Both the position numbers and the translations under genes were made by a program. DNA of 64,000 nt. Source: Pseudomonas entomophila. GTDB lineage: Bacteria; Pseudomonadota; Gammaproteobacteria; Pseudomonadales; Pseudomonadaceae. Where the stretch lies: the NCBI RefSeq assembly GCF_029478665.1, contig NZ_JARPQB010000002.1:1-64000 (forward strand). Direction: 5' to 3'. Below, one piece after another: positions 22,742 through 32,955 of the stretch; the first letter of the stretch is position 1; each line of letters begins with the position of its first letter. The notes under the pieces were generated by a model. The model worked only from the letters and a program-made list of their open reading frames with translations, was not told where the DNA came from and did not search any database.

Positions 22742-25618
22742 TTACTTTTTACGCTGGTCGTATTGAGCTATGACATGCCTTCCTTTCGCCACAGCTTGCG
22801 CCGTCCGGCGAACATGGCTGTCCAATGAGCTCCTTCTGAGGTAAGGGCGGTGGCCAACATGTATCTCCATGGGAAGACCTTCATCCAGGCTCCGACGCCT
22901 GCCTAAAGGATCTACCCACATGCTCATTTGTATAGGCCTGCCATTCCGGTTGAAAGAGTCGCTGACTCGCTCGACATATTCATTGAGCGTTGTTTCGACT
23001 TGACTCAGGTCTGCAGAAAACCTTCTGGCCACCTGCTCTTTGCTGGTATTTTTTGCTTCTATTAATTTCTTGGTGGCTTTGTAAACCGATGTGATTGGCA
23101 CAGAGCCCGGCACGGCGGTACCGACCGCAGCTTCCGCAGCGGTATCGATAAGTGTATTTCCAGCCTTGTCGATTCCCTTGTGAGTTAGAAATTCTGCGTT
23201 CGCGAACTTCTTTATCCCAGCCTTGACCTTTGACCACAAATGATGCGTTTCCTTCTCTAGCGCTTTGCTCATGTCAGTGTCTGGAACAGGCTTGTACGGA
23301 GGCGCCAATGCTTTAAGAGTTTCTTTGGCCGCCATGCCGGCAACGAAGGCGCCGGGGCCGAGAAATGGGGTTGTCACAACCGTAGTCAGTGCTGAAGCCG
23401 TACCACCCACGACCTCTACTGCGACCATCGATGTGGCGCTGTAAATCACTGTGGTTGTCTTGGACTGCAAGAAATTAGCGACTTCTTCAGTGGTCTCATT
23501 GATTATTCTAGGGGCCGCTTCTATGGCAGCGTATGTGTGGTAAACCTCCTCTCGGCTACGTTTTCGCAATTGAGCTTCGGTTGTTTTATTTTCGGATGGC
23601 TGTCCTGTCGGTGACAGCCCATCGGTATCGTATAACGTCGCGGGATTATTTCGGACCATGCGATACAGGTTCAGCCCATCCACCGTTCCCGCCGGGTCTG
23701 GGCTCAGCCATCGTCCCAGCCAGGGCTGGTAATAGCGATAGCCGTAGTAATACAACCCCGTCGCATCCCGTTCCTTGCCGGAATAGCGCACGGTCTTGTA
23801 CTTCGCCTCCACTGCGTTATGCGGCATCCATACTGCTACCTCGCCGTAAGGGTAGTACTCTTCCTGACTGATAATCTGGGCGTTTTTATCCAGCTCAAGC
23901 CCGACACTGCCGATCAGGTCGGTATAGCTATAGCGTATCGAGTCGTTAGACATCCCAGTCGGCAGGCCGGTCTCCCAGTGCAGCACCCTTACCTGCGCAC
24001 TCCCGGCGGCGCCGACGATGATTTCGTGCCGCGACGATTCCACGGTCGTATGGTTGTATTCAATGCGCAGTTCCAGACCTGGCAGGTAGAGCACGTGGCT
24101 GTGGTGCACGGTCCCGGAGGTCAGGTCCGAGCGGCGCTTGAGCACACGCTGGCTGTTGGCGTCGTAGCGGTAGGTTTCCTCATCGGCGGCCAGGCTGTCA
24201 CGGGCAATCAGCACGGCCCGCGCCAATTCTCCCCGGCTGGACCATTCCAGCAACTGGGCCGCCTGCAACTGGCGTTGATTGCCCGCAGCGTCGAAGTACG
24301 CATCGACCTGTGCCGGGTCTTCGGTCACGTCCTTGGACACGGCGCGGTTGCTGCGGTCGGACACTGTCAGTTCGATCTTGTAGCTGTTGGCGTCGGCGTT
24401 ATGGTTGACGCCGGTCAGGTTGCCGCCACGGTCATAGTGGTAGTGGCGAACATAGTTGACGAGGGTACCGTCGTCGGAGGGGAGCGGGAGGGTGGTTGAG
24501 CGTTGCTTCGGCGGGCGGTTGGCGATGTCGAGCAGTTCGCGGCCGGTGGCGCTGGCCAGTTGGTAGAGGGTGTCGTAGGTGTAATGGTGCTCGGGGTCGA
24601 CCTTCTGGTTGCGGTAGAAGCGTGACGCCTGCGCGTCATTGTGCAGGTGGATCACATTGCCCACCGGGTCGTAGGCGTAGCGCAGGTCTTGCAGGCGTTT
24701 CCTATCGGTTGGCCGCTCGGCCAGGATATGAAGGAGGCGCTGGGTACGCGGTTCATAGGTGAAGGTGGTGAGCACGCCATTGCCGTGCTCTTCGCGCAGC
24801 TTCTGCCCGGCGGCCGAGTACGTGACGGAGGCGAGGATGGCTTGCTCGGTGCCCCCTTTGAGGGTCAGCCAGCTGTTGGCCAGTTGCCCGGCAATATCGT
24901 AGGCCAGACGCTGCTTGTGCCCGCCTGCATCGGTTTGTTTGAGCATCGTGCCGGTGGCATCGGCGTGAGCGAGGGTGGTGTAGGTTTCCGGCGCAAGCAG
25001 GCGCTCCCACGCCGCCTCATCCGCCCCTTGCCAGTCAGCTTCGCCGTCGACGGCGAGCAGTTGGCGGGTCAAGGACAGCTGCAGGCCGGTCAGTGCAACA
25101 CCTTCGGTCTCCAGGCGGCCAGCGGTATCGTAATGACGAACAGGCAGACCGGCCAGGTTATGGTCCTTGCTGGCTTGGTCGGAGCCGGCCCAGGCGAAGC
25201 GCTCGGCGATGCGAGGCGTTGCTCCGGTGAAGCCCTCGATGACACGCAACGGCCGCCCCGCGAGTGGGGCCGATTCGTAGTGATGATAGCGAGCGACATC
25301 ATTGGCGCCGAGATGCATCAGCGGGCGCCCGGCAATGTCGTTCAGCGCAAGGGAGCGGCCGGCGTCGACACTGTCGGTGCGCAGCGTCTCACCGGCCATG
25401 GACAGGTGATAGGTGAAGTTGGGGGCGGGTAGACGTGGGTCGATGCTTTCGACGGGATGGCCGAACGCATCGAACCGGTGGCGGGTGATGCGTTCGTCGA
25501 TGCCAGCGGGTGTATCCGGATGGCGGTGGTAGACGATCTGGCGCACGGCCAGGCCGCGGTTGTCGCGGACCGCCACCGTCGGTGTTCCGTGATGCAATGA
25601 GTGACCTGAGTTTTTCAT
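22742..25618 (-). CDS. TccC-type Rhs/YD-repeat toxin component with variable C-terminus
   Basis: The product is 958 residues. The opening ([29 protein letters not shown]) is characteristic of TccC/TcC subunits of insecticidal Tc toxin complexes. RHS/YD repeats follow, up to the core signature ([32 protein letters not shown]) and the auto-cleavage region ending DTDGL near 668. The last 290 residues (22742-23614) are a private effector region of lower GC with a hydrophobic stretch around [13 protein letters not shown] and no recognised catalytic motif. In complete Tc toxins the C subunit encloses this effector and TcA injects it. No TcA or TcB gene is nearby. The ATG at 25618 was chosen for its AAGGAG site. 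Confidence 0.85.
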   Translation of the reverse strand: MKNSGHSLHHGTPTVAVRDNRGLAVRQIVYHRHPDTPAGIDERITRHRFDAFGHPVESIDPRLPAPNFTYHLSMAGETLRTDSVDAGRSLALNDIAGRPLMHLGANDVARYHHYESAPLAGRPLRVIEGFTGATPRIAERFAWAGSDQASKDHNLAGLPVRHYDTAGRLETEGVALTGLQLSLTRQLLAVDGEADWQGADEAAWERLLAPETYTTLAHADATGTMLKQTDAGGHKQRLAYDIAGQLANSWLTLKGGTEQAILASVTYSAAGQKLREEHGNGVLTTFTYEPRTQRLLHILAERPTDRKRLQDLRYAYDPVGNVIHLHNDAQASRFYRNQKVDPEHHYTYDTLYQLASATGRELLDIANRPPKQRSTTLPLPSDDGTLVNYVRHYHYDRGGNLTGVNHNADANSYKIELTVSDRSNRAVSKDVTEDPAQVDAYFDAAGNQRQLQAAQLLEWSSRGELARAVLIARDSLAADEETYRYDANSQRVLKRRSDLTSGTVHHSHVLYLPGLELRIEYNHTTVESSRHEIIVGAAGSAQVRVLHWETGLPTGMSNDSIRYSYTDLIGSVGLELDKNAQIISQEEYYPYGEVAVWMPHNAVEAKYKTVRYSGKERDATGLYYYGYRYYQPWLGRWLSPDPAGTVDGLNLYRMVRNNPATLYDTDGLSPTGQPSENKTTEAQLRKRSREEVYHTYAAIEAAPRIINETTEEVANFLQSKTTTVIYSATSMVAVEVVGGTASALTTVVTTPFLGPGAFVAGMAAKETLKALAPPYKPVPDTDMSKALEKETHHLWSKVKAGIKKFANAEFLTHKGIDKAGNTLIDTAAEAAVGTAVPGSVPITSVYKATKKLIEAKNTSKEQVARRFSADLSQVETTLNEYVERVSDSFNRNGRPIQMSMWVDPLGRRRSLDEGLPMEIHVGHRPYLRRSSLDSHVRRTAQAVAKGRHVIAQYDQRKK

Positions 25619-25928
25619 CCTGTTCTCCTTGACCATGCCGCAGAAATATCGGCATGCCGGTAAAGGTTAGTCGAGACCAGATATGCCCCCCTGTAGATAT
25701 CGGCTTGCCGGCGAACATTTCAGATCACGAAGAACCCGTGCACCCCAACCGCGCCACCAACCCGCAGATGAACCCGCTCCTGTAGGAGCGGCTTTAGCCG
25801 CGATGCGCCGCGCGAGCGGCGCTCGATCCGACAGGCGCTGCTGCTCGCCCGGGCAACACCTTGAAGCGCGTGGGTACCGGGCCCGGCCATGCCGGGCATC
25901 GCCAGCAAGGCTGGCTCCTACAGCTGGG
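25619..25928. other. Intergenic region with REP elements
   Basis: These 310 bases lie between the TccC-type and desaturase genes. They hold a REP at 25772-25834 with a diverged type I tail, and a half-REP (GCAAGGCTGGCTCCTACAG) at about 25905-25922. No gene is supported. Confidence 0.6.
25772..25834. repeat. REP element
   Basis: It contains CTGTAGGAGCGGCTTTAGCCGCG followed by GCGCCGCGCGAGCGGCGC, the two hairpins of the local REP type, and continues into a type I tail to 25866. Confidence 0.75.
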
Positions 25929-26912
25929 TCAGGCGCGATGGTCGAAGAAATGGCCCATCAGCTTCAACAGCGGCCTGCGGCGATTCTTCCTGGAAAAGTC
26001 CCACTCATTGAGCTGCGATGCCGCCGGGCTGCCGTCCTGTTCGTGCAGCATCCGGTGTGCCTCGGGCAACCGGTACCAAGGTACCGAGGGGAAGGCGTGG
26101 TGCACGATATGCAGGTTGAAGTTGAGGATCACGAAGCGCGACCACACCGGCACACTCTTGCAATCGTGCGACACACGATCCTGTTCCCAGAACTGTAGGC
26201 GCTCGCCATCTTTCGCCAGCAACGGAGCCTCGGCATGGTGGGGCAGATTGACCAGTTCCACGATCAGGGCCAGGAACAGCCAGATGATCAGGTAGAACAG
26301 CGCCAGGTCCGCCAGGTGACCAAAGGCCCAGGCTACGGCCGCCACCGCCGCGTAACCCACCAGGTACAGGCGGGCGAAACGAATCTCCTTGAGGATGCGC
26401 GGCGAGTCGTCGCCCTGGGCCCGGGCAATGAACGGCGCACGCCAGTTCAGCAGGAAATGGTTGACGGCGATCATCGGCAGCCAGTGCTTCCACATGAACT
26501 CCAGGGTGCGCTCCTGCTTCTTGGTCATGACCGCGAACCGCTCGATCATCCCGCGGTTCTCCGGGTCGTTGAGCGGGTGCGCGGTCCAGGTGTGGTGGGC
26601 CATGTGAAAGCGCCGACGGACCAGGAACGGCAGGGCGATCAACCAGCCGTTGAAGTGGCCGATGATGTCGTTGAGTCGACGATTGTCCGAGGTCGCGCCA
26701 TGCAGCGCTTCATGCAGGATCAGGTACAACTGCACGGTGGCCAGGCCCGCGACCAGCAGGCCCAGAATCTGCAGCACGGTGGATTCACTCAGCCAGAAGT
26801 TCCACGCCAGCACCAGCAACAACAGGTCGGCGACCCACAGCATCACGGTCCAGGGTTCCTTCGCGCCGTCGGGGATCTGCTTGCGTACGACGAGCCATTG
26901 GTCTTTCGTCAT
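25929..26912 (-). CDS. Membrane fatty acid desaturase
   Basis: This 327-residue integral membrane di-iron protein carries the three histidine boxes: HEALHG (H67, H71), HMAHH (H103, H106, H107) and HIVHH near 265. It has at least four membrane segments (LLLLVLAWNFWL, ILGLLVAGLATVQLYLIL and two after 190). The family introduces double bonds or hydroxyl groups into acyl chains. The ATG at 26912 has GGAG at 10 bases; an ATG at 26957 lacks a site. It lies 63 bases behind the GNAT-like gene in the same direction, so the pair may modify one lipid or acyl metabolite. Confidence 0.85.
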   Translation of the reverse strand: MTKDQWLVVRKQIPDGAKEPWTVMLWVADLLLLVLAWNFWLSESTVLQILGLLVAGLATVQLYLILHEALHGATSDNRRLNDIIGHFNGWLIALPFLVRRRFHMAHHTWTAHPLNDPENRGMIERFAVMTKKQERTLEFMWKHWLPMIAVNHFLLNWRAPFIARAQGDDSPRILKEIRFARLYLVGYAAVAAVAWAFGHLADLALFYLIIWLFLALIVELVNLPHHAEAPLLAKDGERLQFWEQDRVSHDCKSVPVWSRFVILNFNLHIVHHAFPSVPWYRLPEAHRMLHEQDGSPAASQLNEWDFSRKNRRRPLLKLMGHFFDHRA

Positions 26913-26975
26913 TGTCTGAATACTCCAGTCTTCATCCGTTGCGGGATGGGAATGCACGGTAGGTAAGGGGCGCTT

Positions 26976-28031
26976 TCATTGCAGGGCGATGGCGCAGAGG
27001 CTGTCGGCCAACTTCGCGTAGGCCTGGTCGAAGAACGCCACCTCATCATCGAAGCCATGGCTGCGAGGGGCATCGGCGAACACTTCGAAGACCAGCAGGA
27101 TGCAGTCGTAGCGAACACCGCCCTCCAGGTGCCAGGCCGGCAGGTAGGCCGTGATCGCAAAGCCCAGGCTGACCAGGCCGGCGAGCAGCTCCAGCTTGTC
27201 GGCGAGGATATGCACACTGAAGTACTGCACCTGGGGATGGCGCTGGAGGAGGGCAGTGAGTGCCTGCAATGTTGCTGGTTGCGTCGGGTTGTCGCCGACA
27301 TGGCCGGACACCATCAGTGCGTTGGCGTCCGGGTCATGGTTGAAGCGCAACGGGCCGTGGGCTTCGGTACCGGGTGGGCCGCTCAGGCAGGTGGCCGGAT
27401 AGGTGCCCAGCGCTGGGGTGAGCCGCAATGCGTCATACAACCTGGCGATGATCGGGCCGGCTACGGCGGTATGCGCATACCCAGGCGCGACATGCACGAA
27501 GCCTTCCTGCGCCGGGGGGAGCAGGGCAGTCAGGTGGTACTCCCTGATCCCGTCAACCTTGTCCGGCCCGCCGTCGTGCCCCACCAGCACGCCCGGCCTG
27601 ATTTTCTTCATCAAGGCATGGCTGGCAATGTTGCGCGTGACATAGAAACCCAGCTCCATGGGCTGTGCCTGATGGCGCTCCAGGCCGAGCCTGACCAAGT
27701 TTGAAATGGCACCGGTTCGGCGCGCGGCCGGGTGGACCACGCCATGGGACATTTCCCAGGACTGGTTCCATGGCCGGCGGGCGACACAACAGCAACCGAC
27801 GACAAAGCTGTCGAGTTCAGCGACAAACCACTGTTGTTGCCCGGAGTCCATTGAACTGCGGATATAGGTCGGGCTTTGGCAGGGGTGGGTGGTTTGCCCA
27901 TAGACGCTTTGGAACAACTGGGCGAGCCGAGGAATATCGTTGATATGGCCTGGGCGATAATCAAAGGCGTCAGTACGTGTCTCGATATCCACGGGCGTGG
28001 ACACGGACTTATGCAGCACGGTCGAGGTCAT
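26976..28031 (-). CDS. GNAT-like acetyltransferase
   Basis: The product is 351 residues. The first half (about 22-175) reads as a GNAT domain: an opening FDYRPGHINDIPRLAQLF, a strand with WFVAELDSFVVGCCCVA, and a VVHPAARRTGAISNLVRLGLERH segment in the usual acetyl-CoA pyrophosphate-loop position. The second half is a divergent repeat of similar size without an obvious CoA loop. The substrate is unknown. It is the first gene of a pair with the desaturase, behind a 411-base non-coding region. Confidence 0.6.
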   Translation of the reverse strand: MTSTVLHKSVSTPVDIETRTDAFDYRPGHINDIPRLAQLFQSVYGQTTHPCQSPTYIRSSMDSGQQQWFVAELDSFVVGCCCVARRPWNQSWEMSHGVVHPAARRTGAISNLVRLGLERHQAQPMELGFYVTRNIASHALMKKIRPGVLVGHDGGPDKVDGIREYHLTALLPPAQEGFVHVAPGYAHTAVAGPIIARLYDALRLTPALGTYPATCLSGPPGTEAHGPLRFNHDPDANALMVSGHVGDNPTQPATLQALTALLQRHPQVQYFSVHILADKLELLAGLVSLGFAITAYLPAWHLEGGVRYDCILLVFEVFADAPRSHGFDDEVAFFDQAYAKLADSLCAIALQ

Positions 28032-28442
28032 GGCACACCTGAATTTATTTATTGGCGGCAGGCAAACGCTGTGATTACCCAGGGCAATTCACAGGCACGA
28101 GCAAGGGAAGTCAAAGCTGTCGAGACGCCTCAGGTAGCGAGGGCTGCAGCCAAGTGACGGCCAATAAATCCGAGGTACGCCGAGTGTTGCAGATATGCAT
28201 CATCCATGAGCAAAAACATCATGTCGTTCCTGACAGTAGTGTGACTATTGAAGTGGGCAACTGGACTCCTTCCAGTTGCCGAGGAGGGAATATAGAGCGT
28301 TGAGGCACACTGTCAAATATATTCGCTGGCTACAACTCGAACACGTGTCGATGCGGTGCGCTGGATATCTGACTGAGTTATTTATTGCGATGTCCAATAT
28401 CGGTTGTCTATAAGGGCAGGGTGCCCGCAGGCACCGATCCCC
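28032..28442. other. Intergenic region with KOPS-like octamer and hairpin
   Basis: These 411 bases contain the promoter side of the GNAT-like gene, a GGTGCC-4-GGCACC hairpin (28420-28435) that may end the chemoreceptor transcript, and GGGCAGGG at 28414-28421. No gene is supported. Part of it (about 28190-28390) is AT-richer than average. Confidence 0.5.
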
Positions 28443-30050
28443 TCATACGCGAAAGCGCGAAACGCTGGCTTGCATGCCCTGCGCGATGTCACCCAGGCGC
28501 CGCGCGGTCGAAGCCAGTTGCCGAGTGGTTTCAGTGCTCTCCCTGGACATCCGCGCGATCCGCTCGACCTGGTGGGCGACTTCCTGGCTGGCCAGGGTCT
28601 GTTCGCCAATGGTGTGCGAGATTTCCTCCACCACCGAGGCGGCCTGGCGCGCGCCTTCACGAATCTGCTGGATGGAGGCACCCGCCTGGGTGGCCAGCTC
28701 CACGCCGGCACGCACCCGGGTGACGCCGGTCTGCATGCTTTGCACCGCGTTGCCCGTGCTTTGGCGAATACGCTCGATCATGTCGGCGATCTCACGTGTC
28801 GACTGTGCCGTGCGCGCGGCCAGGCCGCGCACTTCGTCGGCGACCACGGCAAAGCCGCGGCCGGCGTCGCCCGCACGTGCCGCCTCGATGGCCGCGTTGA
28901 GCGCCAACAGGTTGGTCTGCTCGGCGATGGTGTTGATCACCTGGACGATGGAATAGATTTCCTCGGAGCTTTGCCCCAGCACCGTGATGGTCTCGGAAGA
29001 GCGGTGCACCGCTTCATCGATGCCCTGCATGCCGCCCACGACATTCAGGATGACTTCACCGCCATCGCTGGCCAGGCGCTCCGACTGGCCGGAGATCGAC
29101 TGCGCATCGCGAGCATGCTCGGCGATCTGCGACAGGTTGGCGATCATCTGCTCGGTGGCCGAGGCCATGCTCACCGCGCTTTCCGACTGTTGGCTGGTGC
29201 GCTCGACCAGGCCGCTCGAAGCCTGGCCCAGCTCTTCGGCGACGTCGTGCAGTTGCTGGTTTTCTTCGTGGATCGCCTTGATCATGGCACTCAGGCTGTC
29301 GCGCATGTCGGCCAGGGAGCGCAACAGGTGGCCGGTTTCATCGCGATCGTGCACCCGTATCTCGGTGCTGAGGTCGCCCTGGGCGATCCGTTCGGCAACG
29401 GCCACGGTCTGGCGCAGGGGGCGCAACACCGAGCGCAGCAACAAGAATGTGCACAGCGCCAGGACCAGCGTCGCCAGGACCATGCCGCCTATCAGCACGG
29501 CAATGCCCTGATGCAGGGTCGCCTTGCTTTGCGCACGGCTCTTGTCAGCGTTGCTCGCAATCAGGTCGCTCAACGTGCTGTTGCGTTCCTCCAGCTCCTT
29601 GAACGCCGCCATGAAGGCGGGCAACTGAGCCTGCGCCTGTTCGGGGGACTTCAGGGCCAACTGGATGATCGACGTGGCGCTGGCGATGTAGTTGTCGAGC
29701 AGTGGGCCAAGTTCGCTGATGGCATCGTGCAGATCCGCGTCCAGCGGCAGCTTGAGGTTGCTCTGGATCACGCTCTTGAACCATTTCGCATGCTCGTCGA
29801 GGTCGGCCAGCACCTGGTTGGCGGTATCGACGTCGCCAGGCTTGACCAGCAACGCGGCCAGCACGTCGGCGCGCAGGGCATCGTGCATCATGTCGCCCTC
29901 CATGTGGTTGCGCAGGGCGGACATGCTGTCTTCGTTACGCGTCAGCGCCTGGTTCTGGTCATGTTCGGCGAGCAGGCCGCTGCCGCCGAGCAACAGGGCA
30001 GCGAGGATGCTGACCAGACCGAAACCGATGGTTTTCTGCCGAATATCCAT
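28443..30050 (-). CDS. Methyl-accepting chemotaxis protein
   Basis: The protein has 535 residues with a membrane segment at about 7-28, a periplasmic four-helix-bundle sensor of about 155 residues, and a second membrane segment at about 185-210. A HAMP domain follows ([19 protein letters not shown]), then the cytoplasmic signalling hairpin with the invariant tip [15 protein letters not shown]. It detects an unknown ligand and controls CheA. The ATG at 30050 follows GGAGCCG. No C-terminal pentapeptide for CheR binding is present. It is monocistronic. Confidence 0.92.
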   Translation of the reverse strand: MDIRQKTIGFGLVSILAALLLGGSGLLAEHDQNQALTRNEDSMSALRNHMEGDMMHDALRADVLAALLVKPGDVDTANQVLADLDEHAKWFKSVIQSNLKLPLDADLHDAISELGPLLDNYIASATSIIQLALKSPEQAQAQLPAFMAAFKELEERNSTLSDLIASNADKSRAQSKATLHQGIAVLIGGMVLATLVLALCTFLLLRSVLRPLRQTVAVAERIAQGDLSTEIRVHDRDETGHLLRSLADMRDSLSAMIKAIHEENQQLHDVAEELGQASSGLVERTSQQSESAVSMASATEQMIANLSQIAEHARDAQSISGQSERLASDGGEVILNVVGGMQGIDEAVHRSSETITVLGQSSEEIYSIVQVINTIAEQTNLLALNAAIEAARAGDAGRGFAVVADEVRGLAARTAQSTREIADMIERIRQSTGNAVQSMQTGVTRVRAGVELATQAGASIQQIREGARQAASVVEEISHTIGEQTLASQEVAHQVERIARMSRESTETTRQLASTARRLGDIAQGMQASVSRFRV

Positions 30051-30183
30051 ATCGAACGGCTCCATGAGGTAGGTTTGGTGAGCATAGTTTGTCGGAGCCG
30101 TTTCGCTCTTGGGCCAGCCCTATCAAGATGCAAGGCTGGTGCGTCGCAGCGCCAGGGCCGGACCCAACGGCCAAAGCAGCCCT

Positions 30184-31071
30184 TTACTCGGATGTAGAGG
30201 ACACGTCTGCGAGATATCCCAAGTACTCCTGCGAGAAGTCCAGGTACGCCCGCACAATGGCTGACGGGTGACGATGGGAAGGGTAGAGCAAGTTGATGTG
30301 TTGTTCGGGCAGTGGATGCTCGGGAAGCAGCGCAAGCAACTTCCCTTCGCGGATGGCGGCCGCCGCCAGAAAGGGGGGGAGCTCCGTGACCACACTGCCG
30401 GCCAATGCCCGGCTGCGCAGGTGCGCATAATCGTTGGTGGACAGCATCGCCTCGGGTGTGAATGACTCACCGCCCAACTGCCATGTTGCAATGGCGCCCT
30501 GGCTCCATACCGCGCAGGGATAACCGTGTAGTGCCTTGACGTCTGCGGGTGCACCCAGCCGCTCAATCAACGCCGGACTGGCCACGAGCACGTGACGATA
30601 GGCCAGCATTCGGCGGGCAACCATGTTCTCGTGCGCAATCATGCCTACGCGCAGCGCCACATCCACACCATCTTCGATGAGGTCGATGCGGCGCTCGGTG
30701 GTATGGACGCTGATCTGTACCTGTGGGTAGCGGAGCTGGAAAGCCGACAGCACGTCCCACCATGGCTCGAACGACGGTGGCAATGACAGGCGCAAGCGTC
30801 CTTTCAAATGCGCCTGGTCACTGAGCACGGCCTGCTCGCCATCCATCAACGCCTCGATGCCACGGCAGGCGTGTTCGTACAGTCGAGACCCTGAATCAGT
30901 AAGTTTGGTACCTCGTACAGAACGTTCGAGCAGTTGCACCTTCAACTGCTGTTCCAGCTCGCGAATACGTCGACTCAAGGTCGGTAGCGGTACGTCCAGG
31001 CGCTGCGCCGCGGCTGAAAGGCTACCGGTCTGCGCCACGCTGACAAACATTCGGACGGCGTTCAGGTCCAT
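30184..31071 (-). CDS. LysR-type transcriptional regulator
   Basis: This 295-residue regulator has the helix-turn-helix at about 1-60 (MDLNAVRMFVSVAQTGSLSAAAQRLDVPLPTLSRRIRELEQQL) and an effector domain of the CrgA/AaeR subgroup. It is divergent from an alcohol dehydrogenase/quinone oxidoreductase gene, with 136 bases between, the standard layout for LysR control of the neighbour. The ATG at 31071 removes 28 non-homologous residues from the longer frame. Confidence 0.88.
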   Translation of the reverse strand: MDLNAVRMFVSVAQTGSLSAAAQRLDVPLPTLSRRIRELEQQLKVQLLERSVRGTKLTDSGSRLYEHACRGIEALMDGEQAVLSDQAHLKGRLRLSLPPSFEPWWDVLSAFQLRYPQVQISVHTTERRIDLIEDGVDVALRVGMIAHENMVARRMLAYRHVLVASPALIERLGAPADVKALHGYPCAVWSQGAIATWQLGGESFTPEAMLSTNDYAHLRSRALAGSVVTELPPFLAAAAIREGKLLALLPEHPLPEQHINLLYPSHRHPSAIVRAYLDFSQEYLGYLADVSSTSE

Positions 31072-31207
31072 TGCAGTATTCCTCTCATTTTTGAGAGCAA
31101 GGTTATCTCCGGCGTGGATTATCTTCCATGCACGAGTAGCGGATAGTGAACTCACTTGCTTGAAAACAAGGTTTCAACCCACCTGTCATGCAACTGAGGA
31201 AACGACC

Positions 31208-32194
31208 ATGAAAGCGTATGTCATTGAACAACCGGGCGGCCCGGAGGCCTTGCAACTGCGGGATATCCCGTCACCGGCGCCGACGTCGGGCGAAGTCCAG
31301 ATCCGCGTCCGCGCATTTGGCCTCAACCGTGCGGAAACCTACCTGCGCGCTGGCAAGATGGGGGACATCAGCACACCACGCGTGCCTGGCATCGAGGCCG
31401 TTGGCGAAGTCATCCATGACCCCGCGGGGGTCCTGCGTGCCGGCCAGCGCGTGGCCACGGCCATGGGCGGCATGCAGTTCAGCCGCAATGGCAGCTATGC
31501 CGAGCAGGTGACGGTACTGCGCAACAATGTGGTTTCACTGGACGACAGCACGCTCTCGTGGGAAGAGCTGGCCACGCTGCCGGAGGCGTATCTCACTGTC
31601 TGGGGGGCGCTTGACAAGAGTTTGGCCATCCAGCAAGGCCAGACCCTGCTGGTACGGGGCGGCACCTCATCGGTCGGCCTGGCCGCAATCACCTATGCCA
31701 AAGCCCGCGGGCTGACCGTAATTGCGACTACCCGCTCCGCTGCGAACAGCCAGCGCCTTTACGAGATGGGGGCTGACGAGGTGGTCATCGACAACGGTGA
31801 CATTGTTCAGCGTGTTCGTGGAATCGCGCCTGAAGGCGTGGATGGCGCACTGGAAATCATCGGTGCCACAACCCTGCGTGACACGCTCAAGACGTTGCGG
31901 CCGTTCGGCATGGTGAGCGTCATAGGCCTGCTCGGTGGCCCACCGGTAGTGGAGCAATTCCACCTGATGCAAGACCTGCCGGGTGGCGCGCGGCTGAACT
32001 TCTTCCCGAGCGGTTTGCTGGGGACATCGGCCTTGCCGCTGCAGGACACGCCGTTGCAGTGGCTGGCAAAAGAGCGCGCCGCCGGCAGGATTCCTTCGAT
32101 CCGTACCCAGACCTTCGCCTTTGACGACGTTCCTCATGCGCACCGTTTGATGGAAAGTGATCGTGCACTGGGCAAGCTCGTCGTGTTGCTCTGA
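31208..32194 (+). CDS. Zinc-free MDR family quinone oxidoreductase/alcohol dehydrogenase
   Basis: The protein has 328 residues of the medium-chain dehydrogenase fold. The N-terminal GroES-like part opens MKAYVIEQPGGPEALQLRD. The Rossmann motif is GGTSSVGLAAI (about 155-165). No cluster of four structural-zinc cysteines is present, so it fits the QOR-like NADPH-dependent subgroup. It is divergent from a LysR gene and 16 bases ahead of a SnoaL-like gene, probably an operon. Confidence 0.88.
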   Translation: MKAYVIEQPGGPEALQLRDIPSPAPTSGEVQIRVRAFGLNRAETYLRAGKMGDISTPRVPGIEAVGEVIHDPAGVLRAGQRVATAMGGMQFSRNGSYAEQVTVLRNNVVSLDDSTLSWEELATLPEAYLTVWGALDKSLAIQQGQTLLVRGGTSSVGLAAITYAKARGLTVIATTRSAANSQRLYEMGADEVVIDNGDIVQRVRGIAPEGVDGALEIIGATTLRDTLKTLRPFGMVSVIGLLGGPPVVEQFHLMQDLPGGARLNFFPSGLLGTSALPLQDTPLQWLAKERAAGRIPSIRTQTFAFDDVPHAHRLMESDRALGKLVVLL

Positions 32195-32210
32195 AACAAG
32201 GAGTACTGCC

Positions 32211-32696
32211 ATGCGTACCGCATTGATTGCACTGGTTGTCAGTGCTTTTGTCCTGCCCATGACGGCACAAGCCGACAACGCAGTCTCAGAAGAAGGGGTG
32301 AAGGATGCAATCACCCGGCAACTCAACCACTACCAAGCCGCGCTGAACACATCCGATCTCGACCGTGTGATGAGCTTGTATGCAGGCGACGCAGTGTTCA
32401 TGCCGCAGCACAGCCCGCCGGCCGTAGGCCGTGATGCGGTGCGAAGGGCGTATCGCCGGGTCTTCGACACGATCCGGCTCGACGTACGATTTACCGTCGA
32501 CGAAATCAAACCACTGTCACGCGACTGGGCGTTTGCGCGAACGCGTTCCAATGGAACACTGAAGCGGCTGTCCGGCGATCAGCAAGCCCACGCCGAAGGG
32601 AACCAGGAAATTTTCCTGCTGCATCGAGAAGGCGATGGCCAATGGCGCTTTGCTCGCTACATCTTCTCGACTACCAATCCACCCGATATGCCGTGA
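32211..32696 (+). CDS. Secreted SnoaL/DUF4440-like protein
   Basis: The protein has 161 residues with a signal peptide ending AQA near 22. The rest is an NTF2-like domain (LNHYQAALNTSDLDRVMSLYAGDAVFMP, VGRDAVRRAYRRVF, then RFARYIFS) similar to the SgcJ/EcaC/DUF4440 families, which bind small hydrophobic ligands or catalyse simple isomerisations. It follows the oxidoreductase by 16 bases with GGAG upstream of the ATG. The substrate is unknown. Confidence 0.8.
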   Translation: MRTALIALVVSAFVLPMTAQADNAVSEEGVKDAITRQLNHYQAALNTSDLDRVMSLYAGDAVFMPQHSPPAVGRDAVRRAYRRVFDTIRLDVRFTVDEIKPLSRDWAFARTRSNGTLKRLSGDQQAHAEGNQEIFLLHREGDGQWRFARYIFSTTNPPDMP

Positions 32697-32816
32697 GGTC
32701 AGGCATGAATGCGGTGGTTCAGATGGGGCAGGGGATCAGGGTTGAGGCGAAAGGGCCACTTACTCAACAAAAACCTCGGTGTCTGCCAGCGTCTTGATTG
32801 TGATGTTTGGGCCAGG

Positions 32817-32868
32817 GCCAGAGCAATAGCTCAACTAAATAGTCATTTAGTTGAGCTATTACTCTGGC
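32817..32868. repeat. Long near-perfect inverted repeat (24-bp arms, 4-base loop)
   Basis: The left arm 32817-32840 and right arm 32845-32868 pair over 24 positions with one mismatch around the loop AGTC. The arms are AT-rich (AATAGCTCAACTAAAT) and unlike the GC-rich REPs. There is no T-run, so a simple terminator is not obvious. It lies in the 259-base gap before the secreted protein near dif. Confidence 0.8.
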
Positions 32869-32955
32869 TTATCAAAAGCAAAGAAGGGCGAGAGGACGCT
32901 TTTGCTGGCATCTATCGACTACCATGGCAAACCATCAAAGGAATGAGACACCGCC

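Noticed and set aside
28404..30197. 597-codon + strand ORF over the chemoreceptor gene
   Set aside because: It is a shadow of the methyl-accepting chemotaxis protein, whose HAMP domain and signalling tip are on the other strand.
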